Assembly: GCA_002505355.1 (NCBI GenBank)
Contig: DAUW01000053.1
Coordinates: forward strand, 1-34,547
Direction: 5' to 3'
DNA: 34,547 nt
Source of the DNA: Euryarchaeota archaeon UBA229
Lineage (GTDB): Archaea > Thermoplasmatota > Poseidoniia > Poseidoniales > Poseidoniaceae
Shown: positions 17,301 to 24,568 of the stretch, one piece after another
Numbering within the stretch: the stretch's first letter is position 1
Layout of the letters: every line of letters starts with the position of its first letter
Notes under the pieces: model-generated
Database searches by the model: none
What the model was told of the DNA's origin: nothing
What the model saw: only the letters and a program-made list of their open reading frames with translations
Made by a program: the position numbers and the translations under genes

Positions 17301-19677
17301 CCCCACGATCAGTTCCAACATATATGTCGCCACCGAGTAATACGAAATCGAAAAAGGTGTCAGGATTGGTCACCCAGCTTCCTCCCCTACCTTGGAAGTC
17401 AATAGATTGAGTACCGTCCCACTTTACTGCCCCATCCTCACCACCGATGTATAAGTGTGAACCATCTGAAATCATGGTGTAAATTTCGTCTGAAGGCAAG
17501 AAATCGAGGTTTAAGTTGGGATTATTCCCCCCACCAGATTCAGTAAATGGTAGTAATATTTCTCCGCTCGCTAAATCCTTTCTTACCACACCATAGCCGG
17601 GTAAACCCATGTGCAAAACATCGTTATACACCGCTAGAGGGACATCTTCAGCGTTGTTTATGCCGGTGGAGCCCCATGGTGCTAGGAAGGTATTGTTAGT
17701 TAAATCAAATCTTGCTAAACCTATGTCGATAGTTGCGATGTAAGCAACATCTCCGTAAGTTACGACGTCAGTAAGTCCACTAGATGTTAATTGATTTGAG
17801 GAATCATACACCGAGATTGAATTTGTTACAGTATTAATTATTGATATTGCAGTGTTTGAGTTGATGGTGATTAATTTGTCTCCACTGACTGCAATACCTT
17901 GAACTGAATTAGATGCTAATCCGTCACCATTGTCCCAGGTTTGTAATATCGTGCCGTTATCGCTCATTTTGTGAGCACCGGTGCTATCACCAGCGAGGTA
18001 GAGGTATGTGCCATCAGTTACCATTTGATTTATGTCATCGCCAATTGGTTTGGGCGACAACCACCGCGATTGTTGGGTATCAAACCGGTTCAAAACACCG
18101 TCAGCCGCAACGTACAGGGTTCCGCCCAACTCTACCGCATCATCCATATCAGCCGATGTGGGTCCACTAGCGAGTAACATATTGCCTTGATACTGTGGAT
18201 TAGCGGTAATGTCAACTATCGCCAGATCGCCACCACCATCACTTACCAAAATCAATTCACTCGACGGGGCTCTAATACCAATATTTGGCCAAACAAGTAA
18301 ATTTTCGCCGTCATTAACTAATCCGAAGTCAAGCAAATCATAGGTTTGGAGAAACACCCCATTTTGTGTATTGTAGGTTTGCAGGGAATTGCCATTTAGT
18401 ATCGCCAGAATATTGTTTGATAGTGCGACATCCGTTACTTGATTTGATGTTAACCAGTTATTGTCATTCCATGTTGATAGCCAGAAACCGGTATTCCAGT
18501 CATATCGAGCCAGCCCCGAATCCAGCGATGTTAGCATGAGCTGATTGCCAGATTGGTAAAATGAGGTGATAGTGTTGCTGTGAAGATTATTTGCAGTAGT
18601 CCAAGTGCTTAGTTGAGAATTTGTATTCATATCCCAGCGAACAACGCCTTCGCCCTCGAATGAGAAATACATAATGCCATTGAGCTCGATTATGTCTAGA
18701 GCCTGGCCATCAGTCGATTTAGTCAATGCGTCAGTCCATGAATTGCCGTCGAAGACAGAGATTCTTTCCGAGTTAGCAGCATACACTAAACCATCGGTGC
18801 CGACGATGAACTGACCAAACTGAATCATTTCTACGACTGGGTCAGCTATTGAAGACATCGAATCTGGAAGTGGTTCTTGAATAGAGGTATCCAGTAGCGA
18901 GATGGCATGAAAGTAATCATCATCGGTTAAGACATGAAGAGTTAGCGTTGTGGCATCGATTTCCATGTCTGTAATTCGATTTGCGTCGTTGAAATCGATG
19001 ATGTCAATTATCTTAGGATCATTATTATAATCAATTATTAGAAGAGAATTTCCAATGGCCAAATACATCCTACCGTCAACGAAGTGAATTGCATAATCCC
19101 CGATTTCCAAATCCACCGGCTCAAATGTTACAGCAGGATCTACCGGGGCCAAAGCTTCGATTATCAACTCGTTTATCTGCGCCCCAGCTGGGAGGGTCCA
19201 GTACGCGCCTGATTCACTGTTTGGCGCTAATCTTCCTGAGTGTGGGTTGGGACTGGTAAATGAATCACTTGAACCCAAAACTCCAAGACCCTGCCAGTCG
19301 AATAAATTGACTCCAACATCACTAGCTGTGATTACCGGGTCTTGAATCGAGAGACCATTACTACCATTCACTCGGACCTCCATGGTTACGTTTGATAACA
19401 GTGCTCCAGGAGCAAACTCGAGACCCCAGTTGGCACTAGCTGAGAGGCCAATGTCAGGATCTGCTCCAACAGCATTTAATTGAACCCAGCCAGTATCATT
19501 ACTGCCCTGCTTAGGCCAAACGGTTTCGCTGTCGGTTAGATGGGCAGAAACCGGAGCGATGAGCATCAGTGGACTTAGTGAAGTTACTACCATCAGCAGC
19601 GTCAACAGCACAGCTTTTCGCCCTTTGCCAAGCGCATTCGCTACACTGGCTGTACTGTTCATAGAATATTGGCGCAT
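11314..19677 (-). CDS. Giant secreted beta-propeller/fibronectin protein, membrane-anchored
   Basis: 2787 residues. A signal peptide (about 1-45, likely cleaved after PVSA) is followed by a beta-rich region and then, from about 190 to 1900, many propeller-type repeats of the form GLARYDxxTxxWLSTW plus a TSNxVTDV-like strand, resembling two-component-regulator or PQQ-like propellers. Clear copies begin near 344 and 388. From about 1925 to 2640 come about six fibronectin-III-like modules carrying a D-x-P-x-D-D-G-G/T motif (for example DTPDDDGGRITISWD), of the kind found in large bacterial secreted proteins. A single C-terminal membrane helix at about 2660-2678 is followed by a basic stop-transfer segment and a 107-residue cytoplasmic tail ending in FLDDLL. 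No protease, glycosidase or cohesin domain is evident. A surface adhesion or ligand-sensing role is inference. Confidence 0.88.
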   Translation of the reverse strand: MRQYSMNSTASVANALGKGRKAVLLTLLMVVTSLSPLMLIAPVSAHLTDSETVWPKQGSNDTGWVQLNAVGADPDIGLSASANWGLEFAPGALLSNVTMEVRVNGSNGLSIQDPVITASDVGVNLFDWQGLGVLGSSDSFTSPNPHSGRLAPNSESGAYWTLPAGAQINELIIEALAPVDPAVTFEPVDLEIGDYAIHFVDGRMYLAIGNSLLIIDYNNDPKIIDIIDFNDANRITDMEIDATTLTLHVLTDDDYFHAISLLDTSIQEPLPDSMSSIADPVVEMIQFGQFIVGTDGLVYAANSERISVFDGNSWTDALTKSTDGQALDIIELNGIMYFSFEGEGVVRWDMNTNSQLSTWTTANNLHSNTITSFYQSGNQLMLTSLDSGLARYDWNTGFWLSTWNDNNWLTSNQVTDVALSNNILAILNGNSLQTYNTQNGVFLQTYDLLDFGLVNDGENLLVWPNIGIRAPSSELILVSDGGGDLAIVDITANPQYQGNMLLASGPTSADMDDAVELGGTLYVAADGVLNRFDTQQSRWLSPKPIGDDINQMVTDGTYLYLAGDSTGAHKMSDNGTILQTWDNGDGLASNSVQGIAVSGDKLITINSNTAISIINTVTNSISVYDSSNQLTSSGLTDVVTYGDVAYIATIDIGLARFDLTNNTFLAPWGSTGINNAEDVPLAVYNDVLHMGLPGYGVVRKDLASGEILLPFTESGGGNNPNLNLDFLPSDEIYTMISDGSHLYIGGEDGAVKWDGTQSIDFQGRGGSWVTNPDTFFDFVLLGGDIYVGTDRGVCKYPTSTVQVDDCMNVNDGMPDWETRSVGTDGNRIYGGTSDGVGILTVNPFDVVDTWEAGEDTDNAPIEVIGDVAYIGLNGIGIARYEISTNSWLPTWTEYSNSPSGNAILDPGNQDVTGLVADINPNQLWIGGEDGFQLIDVTTGAEVYDIEKNDDLYLGNGEPYQMVIYNDVMYYHQGDDSNSVYRIDVANFQELSNIDAGIQLDDNSGPAWGIGLVDGIIMASVASNDGFPNYYDGQGGIAQWDILNDDWSENIEPSGQVDRVTAYEATNGDMWVSWGELRLDLYDSAGNFVDSWDDDDGLDFPIREIIEYNNEVLFATEDGVARYDRINDAWLSTWQENNGLPGNSGSEFYELWTNGVDLVLGGGDGQSWQGFQGGAISHWNGIDWNVFTQGGQNGIQNGYPITMSYCGNLLNVGIYNNNGGIEQLDLSTSTIVNTLTQASLGQGEVSGVACDDSTDTLYVTFYEDEEPIKKYNMNTGLFLSDITTQTHNLPSDRVWWDAIDYANGELIIGHGLGQSGTNVIGGGYSVITTTGAITSQVNSNAQGSSVTSFQWSGTGWLLGQAGGSSGYSRVDHLDNFGQNTIQTLPGLVSGQVTTMVGNSTHLWVTTIGENVGFGQSTGAGILQGERQADGTIIWQQGWTLPANSQAKDMELVGTDLYIATSPSGLMMLDTISATLTPVNGALHNNMDGIKLVGTDLIIGLQGNSGSSAGVQVFDTQTNTFGNGKLLAGLPSNIVNGIEASSDVVYIATNGGIGRWSLQTNDWINPLTTTDGLPANLIQDLLIDTTNLWAATPLGLAKMDTATNSVNVLTSANGMLGTSSWGLIKTTDSAGVTQVHVSHDGAGSERPGVTTLDGVTALVAQTHRFDQLPSNTVTALAQDWWGLHIATDVGPMTHWNGINAQFEDGAAAFQIPSWPVEKLVSNGDELLAIGRDIITIIDATTPSHSVSKVFVIPDVSITSGTISQDYLWITTDDDGLFGWMNNPQWTPLERFELRRADPLNMGFNLINQDITNKTHPGVQIELATIDEPIYLATDSGSPGVHNILFQGIPLAFTSPVDGAATWAKSNTLRYAVTLNLSDDPQLANTLQSAVDNAVQINGTKFVQLNLRAPVNGSLEARITYDYIKLETPIQMTGLIDRPDDGGGTLNAAWTLVHDDDFARYLVYVNEGPFGSISADDLAGRTIDKAISLHSRLQSDITTANGQPLIDGNEYYAVIVVEYDDGRLGTPSAQFGPAIPSNEVPLSPIWATAGPHEDGEDGELELEWARCTSLDLKGTKIYASTTEFSDVLGLQEATELPPTEGNTTVIQLDAGRPYWIGFTCVDLTDQEDIMNPFVVGPVVPTGGLNDLTPPPKLTNVSAIDTPDDDGGRITISWDTSTADDCTFYAVWVKLDDGLPSLTVIQSLPENGFSRAVIIDDCSTTNAIVDEYDGQALIDGQQYLLGVVAYDDWLNVDLVDVDIVTATPLRNSIGSGGTPNRIGSVNAYDHPDDDGTAIDVVWTISDADDFSHYIVWVADQPVTDLSSAWAAFGDDPDKCGCLMIDKQWIDEDRNPIELTISSALYSPPVGIMDITMSTPQLIQPDIELFVTVTVHDIKNNVHLTALPQASVTPINNLVDTEPPERLTEIVLSDRPGDDGTGLLLTFELSEASDIGSYEIYAASSSFSSVVPGGGGPIAPIAELDRNPDLPLLIDLVAGNMPVIPGLEVWATVVARDTSGNAYLDDLVVVSTQAVDDGFDDSGDYLPAAEDLNANWNSDGILVTWSGVNSGEVRGYKVYIAKNALTQIDSYTEVGEVRASTNFLIDINAFEQLDNESVWYVAVSPFDDIRTRADIEPVEVLPPAESGSESPLDSNEDTDFTSLLTTPNLIAAGLMLIVMLLLIAIVRTRNTKRMRDKNWELQEATWGIQDDIGWDDAPGFGATAPVTPPPQITPQVESNLYSAAQRIEANDQYQRPTYQAQQPVLQPQNNALLNELNDDKVVAKPKIDTSFLDDLL

Positions 19678-19819
19678 CTTTCACTATTTGAACGCGGCCC
19701 CCGTTCGTTCGGTAAAGTATCACCGTTTCGCCGGCGTTTCTAAGGGAGATAAATCACGATGCAGCGACTAGAATCACCCCAAACAATCAAACATCGTGTT
19801 GAGTTTCGTGGTTTAGGAA
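19678..19819. promoter_or_regulatory. Divergent promoter region between giant gene and malic enzyme
   Basis: This 142-base region must drive both divergent genes. It holds an 8-bp palindrome CGCCGGCG at 19729-19736, embedded in two direct CGTTTC copies (19725-19730 and 19735-19740). GATAAATC at 19748-19755 is a TATA-like candidate for the malic enzyme. On the minus strand, GATACTTTA (19713-19721 read in reverse) is a candidate for the giant gene. These boxes are weak and the assignments are tentative. Confidence 0.4.
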
Positions 19820-19823
19820 GTGA
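19816..19823 (+). promoter_or_regulatory. Ribosome binding site deciding a TTG start for maeB
   Basis: GGAAGTGA matches GGAGGTGA at seven of eight positions. It ends five bases before a TTG at 19829 but overlaps the alternative GTG at 19820, so it can only serve the TTG. Starting there gives MDDRREQQLRKEALDYHE, which parallels the MDDQLKQSALDFHE start of E. coli MaeB. Confidence 0.7.
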
Positions 19824-19828
19824 ATAGT

Positions 19829-22147
19829 TTGGATGACCGAAGAGAGCAACAACTTAGGAAAGAAGCTCTAGACTATCATGAAGCAAAACCACATGGAAAA
19901 ATCAAGGTCGTTCCGACTAAACCACATTCTACAGCCCACGAACTGAGCCTCGCATATTCCCCCGGCGTTGCATACCCGTGTTTGGAGATTGCTGAGCGCC
20001 CAGAATCAGCATACAAGTATACTTCAAAAGCAAATTTGGTTGCTGTTATCTCCAACGGAACAGCCGTGCTAGGTCTTGGAAACATCGGCCCATTAGCCAG
20101 TAAACCGGTCATGGAAGGTAAAGGCTTGTTGTTGAAAACTTTCGCTGATATCGACGTTTTTGATATTGAGGTTGATACTGAGGATCCAGAATCATTTATT
20201 GAGACAGTGGTAAATATTTCAAAGACTTTCGGAGGTATTAATTTAGAGGACATCAAGGCCCCAGAATGTTTTGAAATTGAGCGTCGAATTGCTGCTGAGA
20301 CAGATATTCCGGTTATGCACGATGATCAACATGGGACGGCCATAATTTCCGGTGCTGCATTGATTAACGCAGTCGACTTACAAGACAAACAGCTTGCTGA
20401 GGTGAAGGTAGTAGTGATAGGCGCAGGGGCATCAGCAATCGCGTGCGCCAACCATTACGTCGCCCTTGGAGTCACCAGAGAGCATATCAAGATGGTAGAT
20501 AGTCAAGGCGTTTTGACGAAACAGCGTCTGATTAACGGTGAGTTAAATGAATACAAAGCAGATTTTGCCCACGACATTCCGGAAAGCGACTTAGCTGGAG
20601 CAATGCAGGGTGCAGACGTACTACTAGGTCTTTCCAAAGGAGGTCTTGTGACTGCAGAAATGGTCGAAACGATGGCTGAAAAACCAATCATATTTGCGTT
20701 AGCAAATCCAACGCCAGAAATCACCCCGGAGGAAGTACTAGCGGTAAGAACTGACGCAATTATGGCGACCGGACGTTCGGACTATCCAAATCAGGTAAAC
20801 AATGTCCTTGGATTCCCCTACATTTTTCGTGGGGCGCTCGATGTGAGGGCCACCGATATAACTCAAAGTATGAAAATGGCAGCAACTAAGGCATTGGCAG
20901 ACTTAGCCAAAGAGCCGGTCCCTGACTACATTTCTGAGGCCTACGACGGCGCAACAATGCAATTTGGTCCGGAGTACATCATTCCAAAACCATTTGACCG
21001 TAGAGTACTGATTTGGGAGGCTTCTGCCGTAGCGCAAGCAGCGGTTGATGAGGGAATTACCCAAGTTAGCAAGGAAGAATTCTCCATAGACAAATACCGC
21101 GAGGAACTGGAGTCAAGATTAGGGCTATCATATTCCGTTATGCGGCATATGATTAATCAAGTTAGGAGAAGAGGTAAGCGTATTGTTTTCCCCGAGGGCG
21201 ATAATGAGAAAGTGATTAGAGCTGCAGCCCAATTAGGTGAACAGAGTATTTGTCATCCGATTCTACTTGGGTCTAAAGAAAGAATCGATACGATGGTCGA
21301 AGAGCTAAGCCTGAACTTTAGTTACGACGTTTTTGACCCTAGATACGACGAGAGGAGAAAGTTAGTTTATGCTCCCGCATTGTTTAACCGACGAAAGCGG
21401 AAGGGAATGACGCTCGAAGATGCAGAAAGACTACTGAAAAGTCGACCATATTTTGCCAGCCAGATGGTAGCGAGTGGTGATGCTGACGGATTTGTTGGAG
21501 GAGTAAGTCGAAATTATGCAGATGTTTTACGACCAACTATTGAGGTAATCGGCTCGGACTCATCCGCTCATTGCGTGATTGGCTGCTATATGGTAAACGT
21601 CAAAGGTAGAACTATTTTCCTCGCTGATGCAACGGTTAATGTCTATCCGGATAGCCCGACATTGGCAGAAATCGCGATTCAAACCGCAAAAATTGCTCGG
21701 CGATTTGGCGTAAACCCCAAAGTAGCCATGCTGTCATTTTCTAATTTCGGCAGTACCAAAGCACAGCGTTCAACCCGTATTGAGGAGGCGATTGAGATTG
21801 CCAGAGAAATCGACCCCACCTTGGTTATCGATGGCCCAATGCAAGCCGATACTGCACTAAACCCAATGGTTCAGACAGATTATCCTTTTATGAATTTTCA
21901 AGGGCCAGCCAATGTTTTAGTTCTACCAAATTTAGCTGCCGCAAATATCGCTTACAAGTTGCTTGAAGAGCTTGGCGGCGCAGAAATGACCGGACCCATC
22001 CTCGAGGGGATGGATAAACCAGTCCAACTCGTCGCACGGTCTGATGGGGTTAGGCATATTGTTAACATGGCGACTATTTGTGCGGCAGATGCAATAAGAC
22101 AAGACTCGTATTGGGAAACCTTAGCTGCTAAACCAGATGATGAGTAG
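19829..22147 (+). CDS. maeB: MaeB-type NADP malic enzyme with phosphotransacetylase-like domain
   Basis: Oxidatively decarboxylates malate to pyruvate, probably making NADPH. Numbering from the TTG start, the malic N-domain has SPGVAYPCLEIA with catalytic Tyr44, MEGKGLLLK with catalytic Lys103, and the metal-binding GGINLEDIKAPECFEIE and HDDQHGTA segments. The nucleotide-binding motif GAGASAIA is at about 198-205. From about 440 to 772 is a phosphotransacetylase-like domain beginning near FPEGDNEKV; in E. coli MaeB this domain does not make acetyl phosphate but binds acetyl-CoA as a regulator. Total length 772 compares with 759 in E. coli. The start is argued in the ribosome binding site entry. 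It ends four bases before the convergent methyltransferase. Typically bacterial in style; transfer into archaea is plausible. Confidence 0.93.
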   Translation: MDDRREQQLRKEALDYHEAKPHGKIKVVPTKPHSTAHELSLAYSPGVAYPCLEIAERPESAYKYTSKANLVAVISNGTAVLGLGNIGPLASKPVMEGKGLLLKTFADIDVFDIEVDTEDPESFIETVVNISKTFGGINLEDIKAPECFEIERRIAAETDIPVMHDDQHGTAIISGAALINAVDLQDKQLAEVKVVVIGAGASAIACANHYVALGVTREHIKMVDSQGVLTKQRLINGELNEYKADFAHDIPESDLAGAMQGADVLLGLSKGGLVTAEMVETMAEKPIIFALANPTPEITPEEVLAVRTDAIMATGRSDYPNQVNNVLGFPYIFRGALDVRATDITQSMKMAATKALADLAKEPVPDYISEAYDGATMQFGPEYIIPKPFDRRVLIWEASAVAQAAVDEGITQVSKEEFSIDKYREELESRLGLSYSVMRHMINQVRRRGKRIVFPEGDNEKVIRAAAQLGEQSICHPILLGSKERIDTMVEELSLNFSYDVFDPRYDERRKLVYAPALFNRRKRKGMTLEDAERLLKSRPYFASQMVASGDADGFVGGVSRNYADVLRPTIEVIGSDSSAHCVIGCYMVNVKGRTIFLADATVNVYPDSPTLAEIAIQTAKIARRFGVNPKVAMLSFSNFGSTKAQRSTRIEEAIEIAREIDPTLVIDGPMQADTALNPMVQTDYPFMNFQGPANVLVLPNLAAANIAYKLLEELGGAEMTGPILEGMDKPVQLVARSDGVRHIVNMATICAADAIRQDSYWETLAAKPDDE

Positions 22148-22151
22148 TAAT

Positions 22152-22946
22152 TTAGAACATAATTTCTAAGTCTCCAGCAGGCTCAACCAAACACGTGTAG
22201 GCTGAGAAGCCGAATTCAGCAAACCGCTTTGGTCCCCAAATAATACGCTTAACAACATTTAGCATAGGCCATATGAGGTGTAATTTCAATTCAGTAAAAA
22301 CGGTCTTTTTTGTTTTCTTGTTGCGATACATATCAAATTTGAGAATTTCCTTGTTAACCCTTGTCTTGAAATCGTTTCGGATGATAAAACCTTCAGATTT
22401 CAAAAGATACCTAAACGTCGATGGAGTGTATACATTTATGTGACCAAATGAATGGAGTTCTTTGTAATATTTATCAACATTAATCACGTGATCTAGCGGG
22501 ACTTCAAAAATTTGTGATTTACTTACTCGTTTAATCTCTCTCAACAGTAATCTTGGATGTTCTACATGTTCCACAACATGCGTGCAGTATACTAAATCAA
22601 AGTAGTCGTCTGGAAAAGGAATACTGTAGCCGTCGAATTTCTTTACTTCGCGTAGTTTGGTTAATTGAAGACCTTCAATTTGCTCGATGCCGCTACCTGA
22701 GATTTCAATTGCGAAGAGGTTTTCACAAAAATTAGACTCGTCGAGATATTTTAGAACACTGCCTTCCCCAGCGCCGCAATCAAGGACATTTTTGTAAGTC
22801 TTGCCGGCTGCTACTTTGATTATATTTTCCGCTTTGTAACGGGCGCCAAGGTCGCGCCACTCTATGATGGAATCGTCGTAAAAATCATCATATTGAGCAA
22901 CAATAGAACCTTGATTTTCTTGGGTCTTATCGCTCAAAGTCCTCAC
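22152..22946 (-). CDS. Class I SAM-dependent methyltransferase
   Basis: A 264-residue Rossmann-fold methyltransferase of the Methyltransf_11/25 type. Motif I VLDCGAGEG is at 54-62, the acidic ribose-binding residue is probably Glu81 in FAIEIS, and FDLVYCTHVVEHVEHP (116-131) is the motif IV region. The substrate cannot be read; relatives with this layout often act on glycans, lipids or quinones. A basic, aromatic segment (about 205-245) could contact a membrane. The start is a GTG at 22946 without a ribosome binding site, but with a TATA-like box about 30 bases upstream, so a leaderless transcript is likely. It is rich in Lys and AT-ending codons compared with neighbours, a hint of a different origin that was not quantified. 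Confidence 0.83.
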   Translation of the reverse strand: MRTLSDKTQENQGSIVAQYDDFYDDSIIEWRDLGARYKAENIIKVAAGKTYKNVLDCGAGEGSVLKYLDESNFCENLFAIEISGSGIEQIEGLQLTKLREVKKFDGYSIPFPDDYFDLVYCTHVVEHVEHPRLLLREIKRVSKSQIFEVPLDHVINVDKYYKELHSFGHINVYTPSTFRYLLKSEGFIIRNDFKTRVNKEILKFDMYRNKKTKKTVFTELKLHLIWPMLNVVKRIIWGPKRFAEFGFSAYTCLVEPAGDLEIMF

Positions 22947-22970
22947 TTGTGTGATTGGTTAAAATTCTAC

Positions 22971-22980
22971 TAAAAAAATA
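22971..22980 (-). promoter_or_regulatory. TATA-like box for the methyltransferase gene
   Basis: On the minus strand this reads TATTTTTTTA and lies 25-34 bases upstream of the GTG at 22946. In archaea the TATA box is centred about 26-30 bases before transcription start, so the transcript would begin at or near the start codon. The absence of a ribosome binding site agrees with a leaderless message. Confidence 0.5.
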
Positions 22981-23011
22981 TTCTTGAACGTAGGAATTCT
23001 GCTGTAGACAA

Positions 23012-23854
23012 TCATTCAACTTGCTCGTACATAATTATGGGTCTTCTTGGACGCCAAATGGCGCCAGTAACAAATCCAACGCAGAGGCCGCCAAATAGTA
23101 GATTCACCCATCCGGAATAGACATAGTCACCCAGCCCTCTCATCCAAGGTATGGCAAATGATGGAATTACTCCAAGGAGAGTAGTCCACAGCAGTTCAGA
23201 TCGAATGTTTGCACCATAATCCGCTCGCTTTGGCACCACTTTTGGAGCGCCGACGCGAATAGGGGTGACAACTAAGCGTAGGGAGAGTCCGGTATTGTCT
23301 CGGTCTAATGGTGCGCTGGATAAGGCATGGATAGAGGCCTTAGTCGGATGGATTTCCATTGTTGCGGTATGCCACTGCATCGGCCCATGCCCATCGAATT
23401 TTCTCGGACGACCATCCATCATTGCACCGCGATAATTTGAGGATACGGCATCAGCAAGAATTTCTTTCATGCCGCATTTTGGGTCAATTTTGCCGCTTAT
23501 CTTAGCATGAACCCACTCACTTTGCGTTGGACAACGAACCTCCCACTCGCGGGTAGAGTCTAAGCCAGCAGTGCTTTCCTTGAGGCTTTGATTTAGTATA
23601 GCAATTATTGCAGCCAACCGTTCTTGATTCCACGTAGTCTCATCATTGGTGACCAGTTCAGTATCAAGTACCTTTGACAGTTGTGCTAGACTTATTGGCG
23701 TTGTCATAACGTAAAAGTCAGGACACCTGACTTCATGTTTCGGGCGTTGGCCTGCATAAATCCAGCCACCTCTGTTTTCGCCAATGAACACTGAACCTGC
23801 GTTCACTCGTTGGAAGTCTAAACCGGCTACTGTGATGTTCTGCATGGCCATCAC
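23012..23854 (-). CDS. Formylglycine-generating-enzyme-like protein with two membrane helices
   Basis: Residues about 10-196 look like a divergent FGE-sulfatase/SUMF1-type domain: FQRVNAGSVFIG (14-25), RPKHEVRCPDFYVMTTPIS (37-55), RCPTQSEWVHA (107-117), a YRGAMMDGRPRKFDGHG segment (141-157) and the closing TGLSLRLV (188-195). Paired active-site cysteines of true formylglycine-generating enzymes are not apparent in the closing part, so it is more likely a binding or structural variant. Two helices at about 221-239 and 247-266 anchor the C-terminus. The first codon can be GTG at 23854, sharing one base with the previous stop, or ATG at 23851 or 23845. It is the third gene of a minus-strand run after a GST-like protein. 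Function unknown. Confidence 0.7.
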   Translation of the reverse strand: MMAMQNITVAGLDFQRVNAGSVFIGENRGGWIYAGQRPKHEVRCPDFYVMTTPISLAQLSKVLDTELVTNDETTWNQERLAAIIAILNQSLKESTAGLDSTREWEVRCPTQSEWVHAKISGKIDPKCGMKEILADAVSSNYRGAMMDGRPRKFDGHGPMQWHTATMEIHPTKASIHALSSAPLDRDNTGLSLRLVVTPIRVGAPKVVPKRADYGANIRSELLWTTLLGVIPSFAIPWMRGLGDYVYSGWVNLLFGGLCVGFVTGAIWRPRRPIIMYEQVE

Positions 23855-24567
23855 TAAGCAATGATTTCATTCATTCTGTCATACCAGGCCATAGCATTGA
23901 CGTGATCGGTCAGCAAAGAAAATTGTGGAAACGGTGATATTGAGCGCATGTAGCCGAAAACGGAGAAGTCAACGATATTCGGTTTCTCACCGCCAAAGAA
24001 GTTCTCGCCATTATGTTCATCAGTGAACTCGGTGAGTAAATCATGCCACAACTGCTTAGGTTTTCGCCCGTCCTTTTTCACTCGCTTTTTTGCAATGATG
24101 CCCCACATAATGGGAAATCCCGCCCATGCATACAACCGTTTTGAGATAACGCCGAACTCCTCTAATTTCGAAATTCTAGTGGTTGTCTTAAATGCTGAAC
24201 CCAAAGTGCCATACAGTATTGGAACCGTAGCTTTTGACATCTTAGTGTCAGCCCATTCGATCCATTTTTGTGTCCTGTCTAGATCACCTAAAGATTGTAA
24301 TTTCCCTTCATTATAATGTTGGTCAATGAATTTCATTATCGGAGTAGAGTCGGTGTGAAACTGACCCGACTCGTCCGTAAATACCGGCACTTTACCCCAG
24401 TCACCGGCAAATGAAACGGCTTTTTTTATTTTCAAACCGTTAACAGAAATGTAATCAACATCTAATTTTAGATACTCAACAATTCCTCTCACCTTCCAAC
24501 AAAATGGGCAGGTGTGCAACATGTGCAATGTCGCTTTTGCCATACCCCTGCGAATGACAAAGCGCAT
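23854..24567 (-). CDS. GST-fold protein resembling prostaglandin E synthase 2 (mPGES-2)
   Basis: A 237-residue protein with a thioredoxin-like N-terminal domain and an all-helical glutathione S-transferase C-terminal domain. The glutaredoxin-like active site TCPFCWKVR has Cys20 and Cys23. KVPVF (59-63) supplies the cis-proline and DSTPIM (73-78) the glutathione gamma-Glu contact. The C-terminal GGEKPNIVDFSVFG (192-205) closely parallels the GGQKPNLADLAVYG region of animal mPGES-2, as does the SKRL segment in the middle. The enzyme activity in an archaeon is unknown; a thiol-redox or heme-binding role is possible. I chose the ATG at 24567, one base after the upstream stop; the longer frame to 24630 would overlap that gene by 62 bases, and an ATG at 24543 is also possible. 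Confidence 0.8.
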   Translation of the reverse strand: MRFVIRRGMAKATLHMLHTCPFCWKVRGIVEYLKLDVDYISVNGLKIKKAVSFAGDWGKVPVFTDESGQFHTDSTPIMKFIDQHYNEGKLQSLGDLDRTQKWIEWADTKMSKATVPILYGTLGSAFKTTTRISKLEEFGVISKRLYAWAGFPIMWGIIAKKRVKKDGRKPKQLWHDLLTEFTDEHNGENFFGGEKPNIVDFSVFGYMRSISPFPQFSLLTDHVNAMAWYDRMNEIIA

Positions 24568-24568
24568 T

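Noticed and set aside
11314..19677. Repeats in the giant gene as a CRISPR or tandem DNA repeat array
   Set aside because: The repeats are visible at protein level only, diverged and variable in spacing, inside one open frame.
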